Source of the DNA: Candidatus Kapaibacterium sp.
GTDB taxonomy: Bacteria; Bacteroidota; Ignavibacteria; Kapaibacteriales; UBA2268
DNA length: 64,000 nt
Direction of reading: 5' to 3'
Assembly: GCA_026390695.1 (NCBI GenBank)
Contig: JAPLFL010000128.1
Location: forward strand, 124,001-188,000
The notes beneath the pieces are model-generated. The model searched no databases. It was not told where the DNA came from and was given only the letters and a program-made list of their open reading frames with translations. Shown here piece by piece: positions 25,900 to 34,029 of the stretch. Within the stretch, counting starts at the first letter, position 1; each line of letters opens with the position of its first letter. The position numbers were made by a program, and so were the translations under genes.

Positions 25900-26448
25900 A
25901 TGGAAGACAAAATAAAAGAAGCAAAAGAAATCTGGACAACGTACCTTGCGATAACCACCGTTCTAATAGCCGTCTGCGCCACTTTATCAACATTTAAAGG
26001 AGGAGGCTATTCAACACGTTCTTTGATGAATCAGACAAACGCATCAAATCAATGGGCCTATTATCAGGCAAAGAGTATTAAATCCTCATTGGTCGAAATG
26101 CAAAAAGATAAATTGGATATAGAACTCAATAATCTTATCAAAATATCCAAAGATCAAGGATTGATCTCGGAATATCAGAAAAAAGTTGATACATATAATC
26201 AAAAAATAAAGAAATATGAGGTCGAAAAACAAGAAATTTACAATAAAGCAAAAGAATTTGAGGTTGCTTCGGATGATGCCAAAAAACATTCCGAAATTTT
26301 TGGTATTGCAGTTATTTTTCTTCAGGTCTCCATTCTGCTCTCCTCTATAGCAGCGCTTACCAAGAAAAAATTTGTTTGGATAATAAGTCTCGGAATTAGC
26401 ATTTTTGGCTTTCTCTATTTTGCAAACGGATTTTTTCTAATGTTTTAA
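25900..26448 (+). CDS. DUF4337-type membrane protein
   Basis: 182 residues. One helix near 15-32 (TYLAITTVLIAVCATLSTF) and a hairpin at the C-terminus (IAVIFLQVSILLSSIAALT and FVWIISLGISIFGFLYFANG) flank a charged coiled-coil middle (about 65-135). The conserved entry NQTNASNQWAYYQAKSIK is the DUF4337 signature as I know it. The function is not established. It lies upstream of accD with a 66-base gap. Confidence 0.75.
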   Translation: MEDKIKEAKEIWTTYLAITTVLIAVCATLSTFKGGGYSTRSLMNQTNASNQWAYYQAKSIKSSLVEMQKDKLDIELNNLIKISKDQGLISEYQKKVDTYNQKIKKYEVEKQEIYNKAKEFEVASDDAKKHSEIFGIAVIFLQVSILLSSIAALTKKKFVWIISLGISIFGFLYFANGFFLMF

Positions 26449-26514
26449 AAATATAATTTGGTTTTTTCATAAAGATTTCATAATTTATTTCAGTTAATTT
26501 AATTTAAGGAAAAA

Positions 26515-27354
26515 ATGGCTTGGTTTTTAAGATCTAAAAAGAATATTCAGGATTCTGTTCAACGTGAAATGCCTGATGGGCTGTGGACAAAGTGCCCCTC
26601 ATGCGGTGAAGTGATTTATAAAAATGAACTCGAAGAGAATTTCTATCTATGCCATAAATGCTCATTCCACTTTCGTATAGGCAGCAAAGAATATATAGAT
26701 ATTTTATTCGATGAAAATACTTTTAGTGAAACAAATACCAATATCAGATCTACCGATCCGCTAAAGTTTGTTGATTCAAAAACATATACAAGCAGAATAG
26801 ACGCTGCTTATAAGACAAGCGGAGTGGACGAAGCACTGACAACGGGTATTGGACAAATTGCCGGTAGAACGGTATCTTTCGGATGTATGAATTTTAATTT
26901 TATCGGCGGTAGCATGGGCTCGGTCGTAGGTGAAAAATTCTTTATTGCAGCAAAATATGCACTTGAGAATAAAACTCCATTCATTATAATTTCTGCAACC
27001 GGTGGCGCTCGCATGCAAGAAGCTGCACTATCGCTGATGCAAATGGCAAAAACTTCGGCAATTCTATCAGTACTTGCCGAACAAGGTATTCCGTTTATTT
27101 CTATTTTAACCGATCCTACAACCGGTGGAGTAAGTGCCTCTTATGGAATGCTTGGTGATATTATCATTGCCGAACCGGGCGCTCTTATCGGCTTTGCAGG
27201 CCCACGTGTTATCGAACAAACAATTAAAAGAAAACTGCCCGAAGGATTCCAGCGTGCCGAATTCGTCTTAGAGCATGGATTTGTTGATTTTGTGGCACAG
27301 CGCAATGAGCTAAGAAATATTATAATAAAAGTAATAGATTGGTTTATGGCATAA
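26515..27354 (+). CDS. accD: Acetyl-CoA carboxylase carboxyltransferase subunit beta
   Basis: 279 residues, the usual length. The zinc ribbon is complete (CPSC at 28-31, CHKC at 47-50). The crotonase-fold core shows GRTVSFGCMNFNFIGGSMGSVVGEKF, SATGGARMQEAALSLMQMAKT and DPTTGGVSASYGMLGDIIIAEPGALIGFAGPRVIEQT. With AccA, which is not in this window, it transfers CO2 from carboxybiotin to acetyl-CoA, the first step of fatty-acid synthesis. AAGGAAAA precedes the ATG. It stands apart from other lipid genes. Confidence 0.97.
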   Translation: MAWFLRSKKNIQDSVQREMPDGLWTKCPSCGEVIYKNELEENFYLCHKCSFHFRIGSKEYIDILFDENTFSETNTNIRSTDPLKFVDSKTYTSRIDAAYKTSGVDEALTTGIGQIAGRTVSFGCMNFNFIGGSMGSVVGEKFFIAAKYALENKTPFIIISATGGARMQEAALSLMQMAKTSAILSVLAEQGIPFISILTDPTTGGVSASYGMLGDIIIAEPGALIGFAGPRVIEQTIKRKLPEGFQRAEFVLEHGFVDFVAQRNELRNIIIKVIDWFMA

Positions 27355-27481
27355 AAGTTCTTTGAAATATTTACCCCAAGTGTAAAAAAAATTGAATCAA
27401 ATATAGATTAACCAAATTATAATCAGAAAAAAGTTGGTTAATGATTTATGGTCGTTTATTTCTCGGAAAGGAGAGATTCTT

Positions 27482-27769
27482 ATGCAAACTCAAGTAACGT
27501 TCAGACACTTTAAGGCTCAACAGCCTGATCTACACGACGCAGCCATGACTGCTGCCGACGGTTTTGAAAAGTACATGGAAGGGATACTTTCGACAGAAGT
27601 CATTTTTACTAATGACGTCGATAAAACAGTTGAATTTTTTGTAAAAATTAAAGGAGATACAATAGTTGCCAAAGAGGCTACCAAAGACTTTCACAGGTCC
27701 TTGACCGATGCAAATGATAAAATCGTCCGTCAGCTCATAAAATGGAAAACAAAACATACAGCTAAATAA
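27482..27769 (+). CDS. hpf: Short-form ribosome hibernation promoting factor
   Basis: 95 residues from the ATG at 27482, which follows GAAAGGAGAG; an upstream ATG lacks this site and would add 16 residues. The beta-alpha-beta-beta-beta-alpha pattern of the HPF/YfiA family is clear: VTFRHFKAQQPDLHDAAMTAADGFEKYM, VEFFVKIKGDTIVAKEATKDFHRSLTDANDKIVRQLIKWK. It lacks the long-form C-terminal dimerisation domain. It is expected to bind the 30S decoding region and idle ribosomes in stationary phase. A strong terminator follows. Confidence 0.85.
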   Translation: MQTQVTFRHFKAQQPDLHDAAMTAADGFEKYMEGILSTEVIFTNDVDKTVEFFVKIKGDTIVAKEATKDFHRSLTDANDKIVRQLIKWKTKHTAK

Positions 27770-27783
27770 TTTTAAAACATATT

Positions 27784-27821
27784 AAAAAGCTGCTCTATGA
27801 AAATAGGGCAGCTTTTTTTTT
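27784..27821 (+). terminator. Strong rho-independent terminator after hpf
   Basis: AAAAAGCTGCTCTAT, loop GAAA, ATAGGGCAGC and nine or more T form a 15-base-pair stem with one G-T pair and a long T tract, 14 bases after the hpf stop codon. Confidence 0.93.
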
Positions 27822-27940
27822 ATTTAACTAGTGACAAGAGCTATAAAAATAAAATTTTGTTTCTCGCAGCAAAGCTCCTGCTTGGTTAAGTGTTTGAATG
27901 AAATATAAATTTATACAACATTAACTATAAATAATTAACT

Positions 27941-27975
27941 ATTGTCAATTATTAACGGTTTTTTCCGTATTTTTG
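27941..27975 (+). promoter_or_regulatory. Putative promoter of the rsfS-argS-trxB operon
   Basis: ATTG ending at 27944 and TATTTTTG at 27968-27975 (an exact TAnnTTTG match) are 23 bases apart. The expected transcript start is about 25 bases before the TTG start codon of rsfS. Confidence 0.45.
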
Positions 27976-28008
27976 AGGTTGCTTTATTCTGTATTTTGAA
28001 AGAAAAAA

Positions 28009-28458
28009 TTGTTAAAACAAGGAAAACCACGTAGCTCAAAAGGATTAGCTACCTTCTGTGCACGCATCGCAGATGATAAAATCGCAAAAAATATCCTCAT
28101 TCTGGATTTGAAAACTATCGATATGAGCCCCAGCGAATATTTTGTAATCTGTACCAGTGATTCCGTCACGCAGGTACGTGCTATTTCGGATGAAATTTAT
28201 TCAAAAAGTAAAGAAGTCAAAATCCAGACTCCAAAAGTGGAAGGCATGGATACCGCTAATTGGGTAATTATGGATTTCTTCGACGTCGTGGTACATATAA
28301 TGACCAAAGAAGCGCGTGAATTCTATCAATTGGAGCGACTCTGGGGTGATTCGGACTTTTACTCAATTGACGAAGCTGGTAAACCAGTAAAACTAAAAGA
28401 TTATAAACCGGACTTCTCTCAGGTAATCGAATCCGGTGAAATGATTCATCATATTTAA
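28009..28458 (+). CDS. rsfS: Ribosomal silencing factor
   Basis: 149 residues from a TTG at 28009. An in-frame TGA lies just upstream and the next ATG is deep in the fold, so a non-ATG start is required. The family pattern is clear: LATFCARIADDKIAKNILILDLKTI, SPSEYFVICTSDSVTQVRAISDEI, and WVIMDFFDVVVHIMTKEAREFYQLERLWGD. RsfS binds ribosomal protein L14 and blocks subunit joining under starvation. It begins a three-gene run with argS (8-base gap). Its nearness to hpf, another hibernation factor, is notable. Confidence 0.93.
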   Translation: MLKQGKPRSSKGLATFCARIADDKIAKNILILDLKTIDMSPSEYFVICTSDSVTQVRAISDEIYSKSKEVKIQTPKVEGMDTANWVIMDFFDVVVHIMTKEAREFYQLERLWGDSDFYSIDEAGKPVKLKDYKPDFSQVIESGEMIHHI

Positions 28459-28466
28459 GGCAAAGA

Positions 28467-30110
28467 ATGTTAATCGCATACATCAAACCAATCTTTCAAA
28501 AAGCTCTTGCACTCACTAATGTCCAGTCTAATGTTCCATTGATATTTGAATCACCCAAAAATTCTGAAAATGGTGATCTGTCAACAAACATTGCAATGCG
28601 ACTTGCCAAAGAACTAAAGCAGCAGCCACGATCAATAGCAGAACATCTTATTTCATTACTGGAATATGATAATGAATTGATCAGTAAGGTTGAAATAGCA
28701 GGAACAGGCTTTATAAATATTTATTTCACCGAGAAATTCTTTATTAATGCTCTAAATACAATCATTCAATCAGGTGATCAGTACGGCAGAAGTAAGGCTG
28801 GCAAGGGTTTGAAAGTTAATGTAGAATATGTAAGCGTAAACCCAACGGGATTGCTGCACCTCGGCCATGGGCGCAATGCAGTGATTGGCGATACAGTAGC
28901 AAATCTTTTCGAGTGGACAGGACATGAAGTAACTCGCGAGTATTACTTCAATAATGCCGGAAATCAAATGAACAATCTTGCAAAATCAATATATGCACGT
29001 TATCGTCAGATTATGGGTGATCAGGATTATCCATTCCCCGAAGATGGCTATCATGGCGAATATATAAAAGAGATTGCGCAGGAACTTTATGAAATTAATG
29101 CTGATTCTTTAAGCGATGAAAACGAAGATAATTTGATCCAATGCCGCAAATTCGGTGAAAACTGGTGTTTCGGCAAGATAAAAGCCACGCTTGAAAGAAT
29201 GAAAATTCATCAGGAAGTTTATTATAATGAAGACAGCTTGTATAGTAGCGGGAAAATAGAATCAGTTATAAACGATTTACGCTCCCGTGGCTGGGTTTAT
29301 GAAAAAGATGGAGCTTTATGGCTGGCACTTTCTCAATTCGGCTTAAAAGATGATCGTGTAATCGTCAAATCCAGCGGTGAGCCTACTTATCGCTTACCTG
29401 ACATAGCTTATCACCGTGAAAAATTTCTTCGCGGTTTCGATATACTTGTCGATGTTTTCGGAGCTGATCATATTGCAACCGTTCCGGACGTATTGGCAGC
29501 CATAGCTGCACTTGGATTTGATAAAGATAAAGTTAAAGTCCTGATTCATCAATTTGTCACTCTAACTGAAAATGGTGAACAGGTCAAGATGTCCAAACGT
29601 ACTGGAAAAAGTTACACTCTCGATGAATTATTAGACGAAGTTGGGGCAGACGTAGTCAGGTTTTTCCTTCTTATGCGTGGTATTTCCACTCATCTTGAGT
29701 TTGATTTATCATTAGCACGTGAGCAATCTGACAAAAATCCTGTTTTTTATCTTCAATACGCACACGCACGCATCTCATCCGTTTTTGATACTGCACGAGA
29801 ACGAGGGATTAATTATGAGACAAATCCCGATATCAGCATCCTGAGCCATATTACAGAATTTAATCTTATTAAAAGTATAATACAATTCCCAAAGATTATT
29901 AGTTTAGCAAAAGATAAATGCGAACCGATGATTTTAGCTGATTATTTGCGATCTTTAGCCGCCGATTTTCATTTCTTCTATCACGAATGCAGAATTATTG
30001 GCTCAGAATCAGCACTGATGCATGCTCGACTACAACTTGCATTAACAACCAAAATAGTTATAAAAAATGGACTAACAATCCTTGGAATAAGCGCACCAGA
30101 GCGCATGTAA
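28467..30110 (+). CDS. argS: Arginyl-tRNA synthetase
   Basis: 547 residues, a class I synthetase charging tRNA-Arg. Visible parts are the N-terminal additional domain (1-95), the HIGH-type motif NPTGLLHLGHGRNAVIGD (about 120-137), the Tyr-containing catalytic insert with EYYFNNAGNQMNNLAKS, the KMSK-type loop VKMSKRTGKSYTLDELL (about 373-390) and a DALR anticodon-binding domain starting at QYAHARISSVF and ending LGISAPERM, the standard ArgRS end. It is co-transcribed between rsfS and trxB. Confidence 0.97.
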   Translation: MLIAYIKPIFQKALALTNVQSNVPLIFESPKNSENGDLSTNIAMRLAKELKQQPRSIAEHLISLLEYDNELISKVEIAGTGFINIYFTEKFFINALNTIIQSGDQYGRSKAGKGLKVNVEYVSVNPTGLLHLGHGRNAVIGDTVANLFEWTGHEVTREYYFNNAGNQMNNLAKSIYARYRQIMGDQDYPFPEDGYHGEYIKEIAQELYEINADSLSDENEDNLIQCRKFGENWCFGKIKATLERMKIHQEVYYNEDSLYSSGKIESVINDLRSRGWVYEKDGALWLALSQFGLKDDRVIVKSSGEPTYRLPDIAYHREKFLRGFDILVDVFGADHIATVPDVLAAIAALGFDKDKVKVLIHQFVTLTENGEQVKMSKRTGKSYTLDELLDEVGADVVRFFLLMRGISTHLEFDLSLAREQSDKNPVFYLQYAHARISSVFDTARERGINYETNPDISILSHITEFNLIKSIIQFPKIISLAKDKCEPMILADYLRSLAADFHFFYHECRIIGSESALMHARLQLALTTKIVIKNGLTILGISAPERM

Positions 30111-30145
30111 ATCAACAACAAATTAACCATTATCAATTAATATTT

Positions 30146-31099
30146 ATGTCAAATCATCATCAATTAATAATAATCGGCTCTGGCCCTGCAGGATTTACTG
30201 CAGGTATCTACGGAAGCCGAGCTAATCTTGATACTGTCGTTTTCGAAGGGAATCAACCCGGCGGACAGCTTACCATAACAACTGAAGTAGAAAATTTCCC
30301 CGGTTTTGAAAACGGAATTACCGGTCCGGAATTAATGGATGTATTACGCAAACAAGCAGCACGTTTTGGTGCAAAATCAATTTTTGAGAATATCTCTGAA
30401 GTTAATTTTTCCGTATATCCCTTCATATTAAAAAGTGATAATAACAAGGAGTATTCAGCCGATGCGGTAATTATCGCAACTGGAGCATCCGCTCGTCTTC
30501 TCAATGCAAAAGCCGAAGTTACATATTGGGGGCGTGGAATATCAGCCTGTGCCACTTGTGACGGTTTTTTCTATCGCAACCTGAAAGTTTATGTGGTTGG
30601 TGGCGGAGATACAGCCTTGGAAGAAGCAAACTATCTAACCCATTTTGCCAGTTCAGTCACAATCATACACCGTCGTCAAGAATTCCGCGCATCAAAAATT
30701 ATGATCGATAAAGCAAAGAATAATCCCAAAATTGATTTTATCCTTGACAGCGTTATTGATGAGTACCTTGGCGAAATGAAAGGTCCTTTTGCGAATTTAA
30801 CCGGCATCAGATTAAAAAACGTACAAACTGGCGAACTTTCTGAAGTACCGGCTGACGGCGTTTTTATAGCAATCGGTCATACCCCCAATTCATCTATCTT
30901 TAAGGACATGCTTGATATGGACGATGAAGGATATTTGATTACTAAGGGGAAATCATCATACACAAATATTCCCGGTGTTTTCGCCTGCGGCGATGTTCAG
31001 GACAGAACTTATCGTCAGGCAGTTACTGCCGCTGGTTCAGGTTGTATGGCAGCCATAGACGCAGAACGCTGGTTAGGCGAACACGGCAATAGTTTGTAA
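30146..31099 (+). CDS. trxB: Thioredoxin-disulfide reductase
   Basis: 317 residues from the ATG at 30146; earlier in-frame codons overlap argS and encode unrelated sequence. The FAD-binding GSGPAGFTAGIYGSRA, the redox pair in ACATCDGFFYR, the NADPH-binding VVGGGDTALEEANYL and the C-terminal GVFACGDVQDRTYRQAVTAAGSGCMAAIDAERWL are all present. It keeps thioredoxin reduced with NADPH. It is the last gene of the rsfS-argS-trxB run and starts 35 bases after argS. Confidence 0.96.
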   Translation: MSNHHQLIIIGSGPAGFTAGIYGSRANLDTVVFEGNQPGGQLTITTEVENFPGFENGITGPELMDVLRKQAARFGAKSIFENISEVNFSVYPFILKSDNNKEYSADAVIIATGASARLLNAKAEVTYWGRGISACATCDGFFYRNLKVYVVGGGDTALEEANYLTHFASSVTIIHRRQEFRASKIMIDKAKNNPKIDFILDSVIDEYLGEMKGPFANLTGIRLKNVQTGELSEVPADGVFIAIGHTPNSSIFKDMLDMDDEGYLITKGKSSYTNIPGVFACGDVQDRTYRQAVTAAGSGCMAAIDAERWLGEHGNSL

Positions 31100-31177
31100 A
31101 TTTCGTAAAGTTGGAGAATTAAAAGAATATGTTTTAATACACCTTACAAAGCTGGAGAGACAGTGTGTAAACTCCGT

Positions 31178-31382
31178 AAAGTTGCACTTGAAGGGGATTC
31201 CTGCATTCGAGCTTGTGTGAAAACTACCTTTTCTTGTCATTCCTGCGAATGAGCTTGTGTGAAAACTGCAATTTCTTGTCATTCCTGCGAATGCAGGAAT
31301 CCCCTAAAGTGGCACTGGAAGGAGATTCCTGCATACGAAGGAATGACATTTTTGTTAAATATGTGGCTTTTGAGACGGCCTC
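31178..31382. repeat. Palindromic repeat cluster after trxB
   Basis: Two half-copies (31178-31212 and 31235-31262) precede a full inverted-repeat copy at 31278-31347. The half-copies are joined by the 'gagcttgtgtgaaaact' unit. An outer-repeat relic (tttgagacggcctc) lies at 31369-31382. The 31100-31538 gap contains no gene. Confidence 0.85.
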
Positions 31383-31483
31383 AATTGATGATTTTCGGAA
31401 GAATGACAATCCCAAGATTTTTTTGCACTTTCATACAGTCCCAAGACTTTGTATATAAAACAAATCTCCTGAAAAAATAGAAT

Positions 31484-31524
31484 AAAAAAAAGGTGATTAA
31501 TTTTGATTAATCACCTTTTTTTTA
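31484..31524. terminator. Bidirectional terminator
   Basis: AAAAAAAGGTGATTAA, a short loop and TTAATCACCTTTTTTTT form a stem with A and T runs on both sides. It lies 15 bases after the stop of the minus-strand gene at 31539 and can serve either strand. Confidence 0.9.
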
Positions 31525-31538
31525 ATTTATATGAACAA

Positions 31539-32789
31539 TTAAAGATGGAAATTTAATCCTAAATTAAATGCAATTTTATTGGATGTCAAATATTTATCAC
31601 TCGGACGGTATAGCAAAACCGCTCCCTCTGCTGATCCTATAACATCAACAAAATTAAATAGATTGTACTCAAGTCCACCAGATATTTTCCCGAAAGGACC
31701 ACCGGTAACTCCAATCGTAGCCTGAGCAAAAGGTTTGAACCCATAAAATTTAAAATCATCAATCATGTACCGTGCGGCAATTCCACCCCAAGCAAGTAAT
31801 GGATTATGTGATACAGGCTGATTAGGACGTGTTACAGGTATGTTCTGTCCAAAAGCCTCATAACCACCCATGATACCGACTAATAAATTATTTTTAACCT
31901 TGTAAAATATGGCTAATGAAATATTCTCAATTGAACTATTGGCGTAAGGAGTGCTAATTGCCGTTGATGAATAAACCGGATTGATTCGGTTTATTTCAAC
32001 AAACCAGCTCTTACTCTTATTAAAGGCAAGTATCATCGGGGCAAACTGATGTTCCGGCGCTATATTTGTTTGTTTCAATTCGGTAGGAATATTACTTGCA
32101 AACTCTTTACTTGAATTTATCAAAGTAATACTGGAATTATTTTGATTTTCGGTAATTACAGTGGTATTTGTAACAAGTTCATCATTAGCTATGCTGGCTT
32201 CTACTGGACTGATTGAGTTATTGTCATTTGCATCATTTTCAGAAATTGCAGCAAATATCTTATTAACTGCTTTAGGAATTCTCTTTAAATTATTATTCAA
32301 ATTATTAGATTTTTCAACAACTGAAGTAGATACAACAGGTATAGGAGCTGCTTTTGACACAGTTGTCGTTAAATCTTTTTGATTTGTATTCTGAAAATTA
32401 TTTTGAGCCATGTTCTCATACTTATTAGTATAATATTCAGACGAAGCCCAGAAAGTAAGAAGTGTACTCACAAGCACAGCCAAAGCAGGGATACTGATTT
32501 TTTTCATTATTGAAAATCTGCCCACAGCGCTTGCAGCAGCCATAGCTCCTTTTTTAAGAAACGAAGGGTTAGGTGCTGTGAATCCAAGTTCAGCAAACAA
32601 ATCTCTTGTAGCTTGCTGCGGAGGATTGAACGCTTCCGTATCTATACGCACTGAGTCATGGATAGCCATTTGCTCATGCAATTCTTTTCGTAAATCTTCA
32701 TTTACCATAAGAGCAGAAAATAATTCTGACTCGTGCGAAGTACTCAATTCGCCATCGACAAATTGGGTTATAAGTTCTGACGCTGTCAT
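31539..32789 (-). CDS. Anti-sigma-factor-like membrane protein with a beta-rich C-terminal domain
   Basis: 416 residues. Residues 1-60 (ASELITQFVDGELSTSHESELFSAL, DLRKELHEQMAIHDSVR) resemble the helical anti-sigma domain that follows ECF sigma genes. One membrane helix lies near 93-112 (ISIPALAVLVSTLLTFWASS). A low-complexity Asn/Ser/Thr-rich linker (about 120-240) leads to about 150 residues of alternating strands ending in FNLGLNFHL, with an aromatic end typical of outer-membrane barrels (NNLLVGIMGGYEAFG, GFKPFAQATIGVTGGPFG). Its ATG overlaps the sigma gene stop by 4 bases, so the two form a pair. An anti-sigma domain joined to a barrel-like segment is unusual. Confidence 0.65.
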   Translation of the reverse strand: MTASELITQFVDGELSTSHESELFSALMVNEDLRKELHEQMAIHDSVRIDTEAFNPPQQATRDLFAELGFTAPNPSFLKKGAMAAASAVGRFSIMKKISIPALAVLVSTLLTFWASSEYYTNKYENMAQNNFQNTNQKDLTTTVSKAAPIPVVSTSVVEKSNNLNNNLKRIPKAVNKIFAAISENDANDNNSISPVEASIANDELVTNTTVITENQNNSSITLINSSKEFASNIPTELKQTNIAPEHQFAPMILAFNKSKSWFVEINRINPVYSSTAISTPYANSSIENISLAIFYKVKNNLLVGIMGGYEAFGQNIPVTRPNQPVSHNPLLAWGGIAARYMIDDFKFYGFKPFAQATIGVTGGPFGKISGGLEYNLFNFVDVIGSAEGAVLLYRPSDKYLTSNKIAFNLGLNFHL

Positions 32790-33382
32790 AGCGGTTTCTC
32801 GTAATAATTTTTTGAATCGTCAAATAATTTTTCTTTTAAATAGGGCTGCAAAATTTCCCTGATTTTTTGCTTTGCTCTGTGAATCTTCACTTTGACATTT
32901 GAGATTGAAGTTTTAGTTAACTCTGCAATTTCCAAATAAGAAAGCTCATTATATTCTCTCAAAATAAAAATGTCTCGATATTCATCAGGAATTACTTCCA
33001 GAGCCATTTTTATAAGATTCAGCAGTTCTTCTTTCTCGTTTCTGTCATCACTTTCATAGTACATGTAATCTTCAAAACAAATCTCGTCACGTTCTTTTCG
33101 CTTTGAATTGAAGCACAGATTGCGGGTGATTGTGAGTAAAAAGCCCGGAACATTAGTGAAATCACGATTTTCCTGTTTTGTTGACTGATAAAACCTTACA
33201 AATGCTTCTTGAAATACGTCTTTAGCTTCCTGAGGATTCCCCAAAAAACGTCTGCAATATGCATAAATTCTTGGTGAATGCCTTCTGTAGAGCTCTGCAA
33301 AGGCTCTTTCCGCATCTGCATTTCCTTTACAAAGAAATGCACATAACTCCGAATCATTATATTTCTCAAAATTTATCTGCAT
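32786..33382 (-). CDS. ECF-type RNA polymerase sigma factor
   Basis: 198 residues with the two ECF regions. Region 2 is about 25-95 (AFAELYRRHSPRIYAYCRRFLGNPQEAKDVFQEAFVRFYQS). Region 4 is about 125-180 (LEVIPDEYRDIFILREYNELSYLEIAELTKTSISNVKVKIHRAKQKI), with the helix-turn-helix that reads the -35 element. It is translationally coupled to the downstream anti-sigma-like gene, which should hold it inactive until an envelope signal arrives. The regulon cannot be told. Confidence 0.92.
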   Translation of the reverse strand: MQINFEKYNDSELCAFLCKGNADAERAFAELYRRHSPRIYAYCRRFLGNPQEAKDVFQEAFVRFYQSTKQENRDFTNVPGFLLTITRNLCFNSKRKERDEICFEDYMYYESDDRNEKEELLNLIKMALEVIPDEYRDIFILREYNELSYLEIAELTKTSISNVKVKIHRAKQKIREILQPYLKEKLFDDSKNYYEKPL

Positions 33383-33463
33383 ACAAAAGCAATAACACCG
33401 ATTTTTGAAATAAGTTACAAGCGTTTTTGATTTTTTTAAAATTATTTTTGGATGGGCTAAATT

Positions 33464-33988
33464 TTAAAGAGTTTCTTTTAATTGACTCATTGTAAAAAGT
33501 TCTTTCAGGTTTATTCCTGCTTTGGCAAGAGCTTCGGTTCCTCCCGACTGGCGGTTGATTACACAAATTGCTCCAACAATTTCAGCTCCTATTGATCTCA
33601 AATCATTTGCACTGATTACGACCTGTCCACCACTTGTAATTACGTCCTCAACTATCAATAGTCTTTTTCCTGAAACTTCATAGCCTTCTGCTATTTTGCA
33701 TGTACCATAATCTTTAGCTTTTTTTCGGACAAAAACAACGGGTTTACCAGTTTTCATCGAAAGAGCAGTTGCAAGCGGTATTCCACCCATTTCCAAACCA
33801 GCCAAAGCGTCAAAATCATTTGGCAATAATTCTGCAAGGTGCTCTGCTATAGCCTCAAGTAATGAAGGTACCGATTCAAAGCGGTACTTATCGAAATATT
33901 CATTGCTTACTTGACCGGATCGCAAAACAAAATGTCCCGTCAGATGGGCTGTTTCATAGATTTTTTTTGCTAATTCGTTTCGTTCCAT
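33464..33988 (-). CDS. pyrE: Orotate phosphoribosyltransferase
   Basis: 174 residues, slightly short but complete. It joins orotate to PRPP to make OMP in pyrimidine synthesis. The PRPP loop LLIVEDVITSGGQ (about 109-121), the substrate loop VFVRKKAKDYGT and GLEMGGIPLATALS are diagnostic. The N-terminal TGHFVLRSGQVSNEYFDKYRFES matches the OPRTase rather than other type-I PRTases. It is followed 81 bases on by the ECF sigma gene on the same strand, and preceded by tilS. Confidence 0.93.
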   Translation of the reverse strand: MERNELAKKIYETAHLTGHFVLRSGQVSNEYFDKYRFESVPSLLEAIAEHLAELLPNDFDALAGLEMGGIPLATALSMKTGKPVVFVRKKAKDYGTCKIAEGYEVSGKRLLIVEDVITSGGQVVISANDLRSIGAEIVGAICVINRQSGGTEALAKAGINLKELFTMSQLKETL

Positions 33989-34029
33989 ATTCTTCTTTAA
34001 TTAATGATAATTTTATTTTTTTATAATTC

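Noticed and set aside
29987-30145. Longer trxB starting inside argS
   Set aside because: The extra residues are unlike any TrxB and overlap argS by over 120 bases.
31213-31458. Several 60-80 codon frames after trxB, and one at 38147-38392
   Set aside because: Encoded by palindromic repeat arms (ECRNPLK/LRMQESP-type peptides), a known annotation artefact of such repeats.
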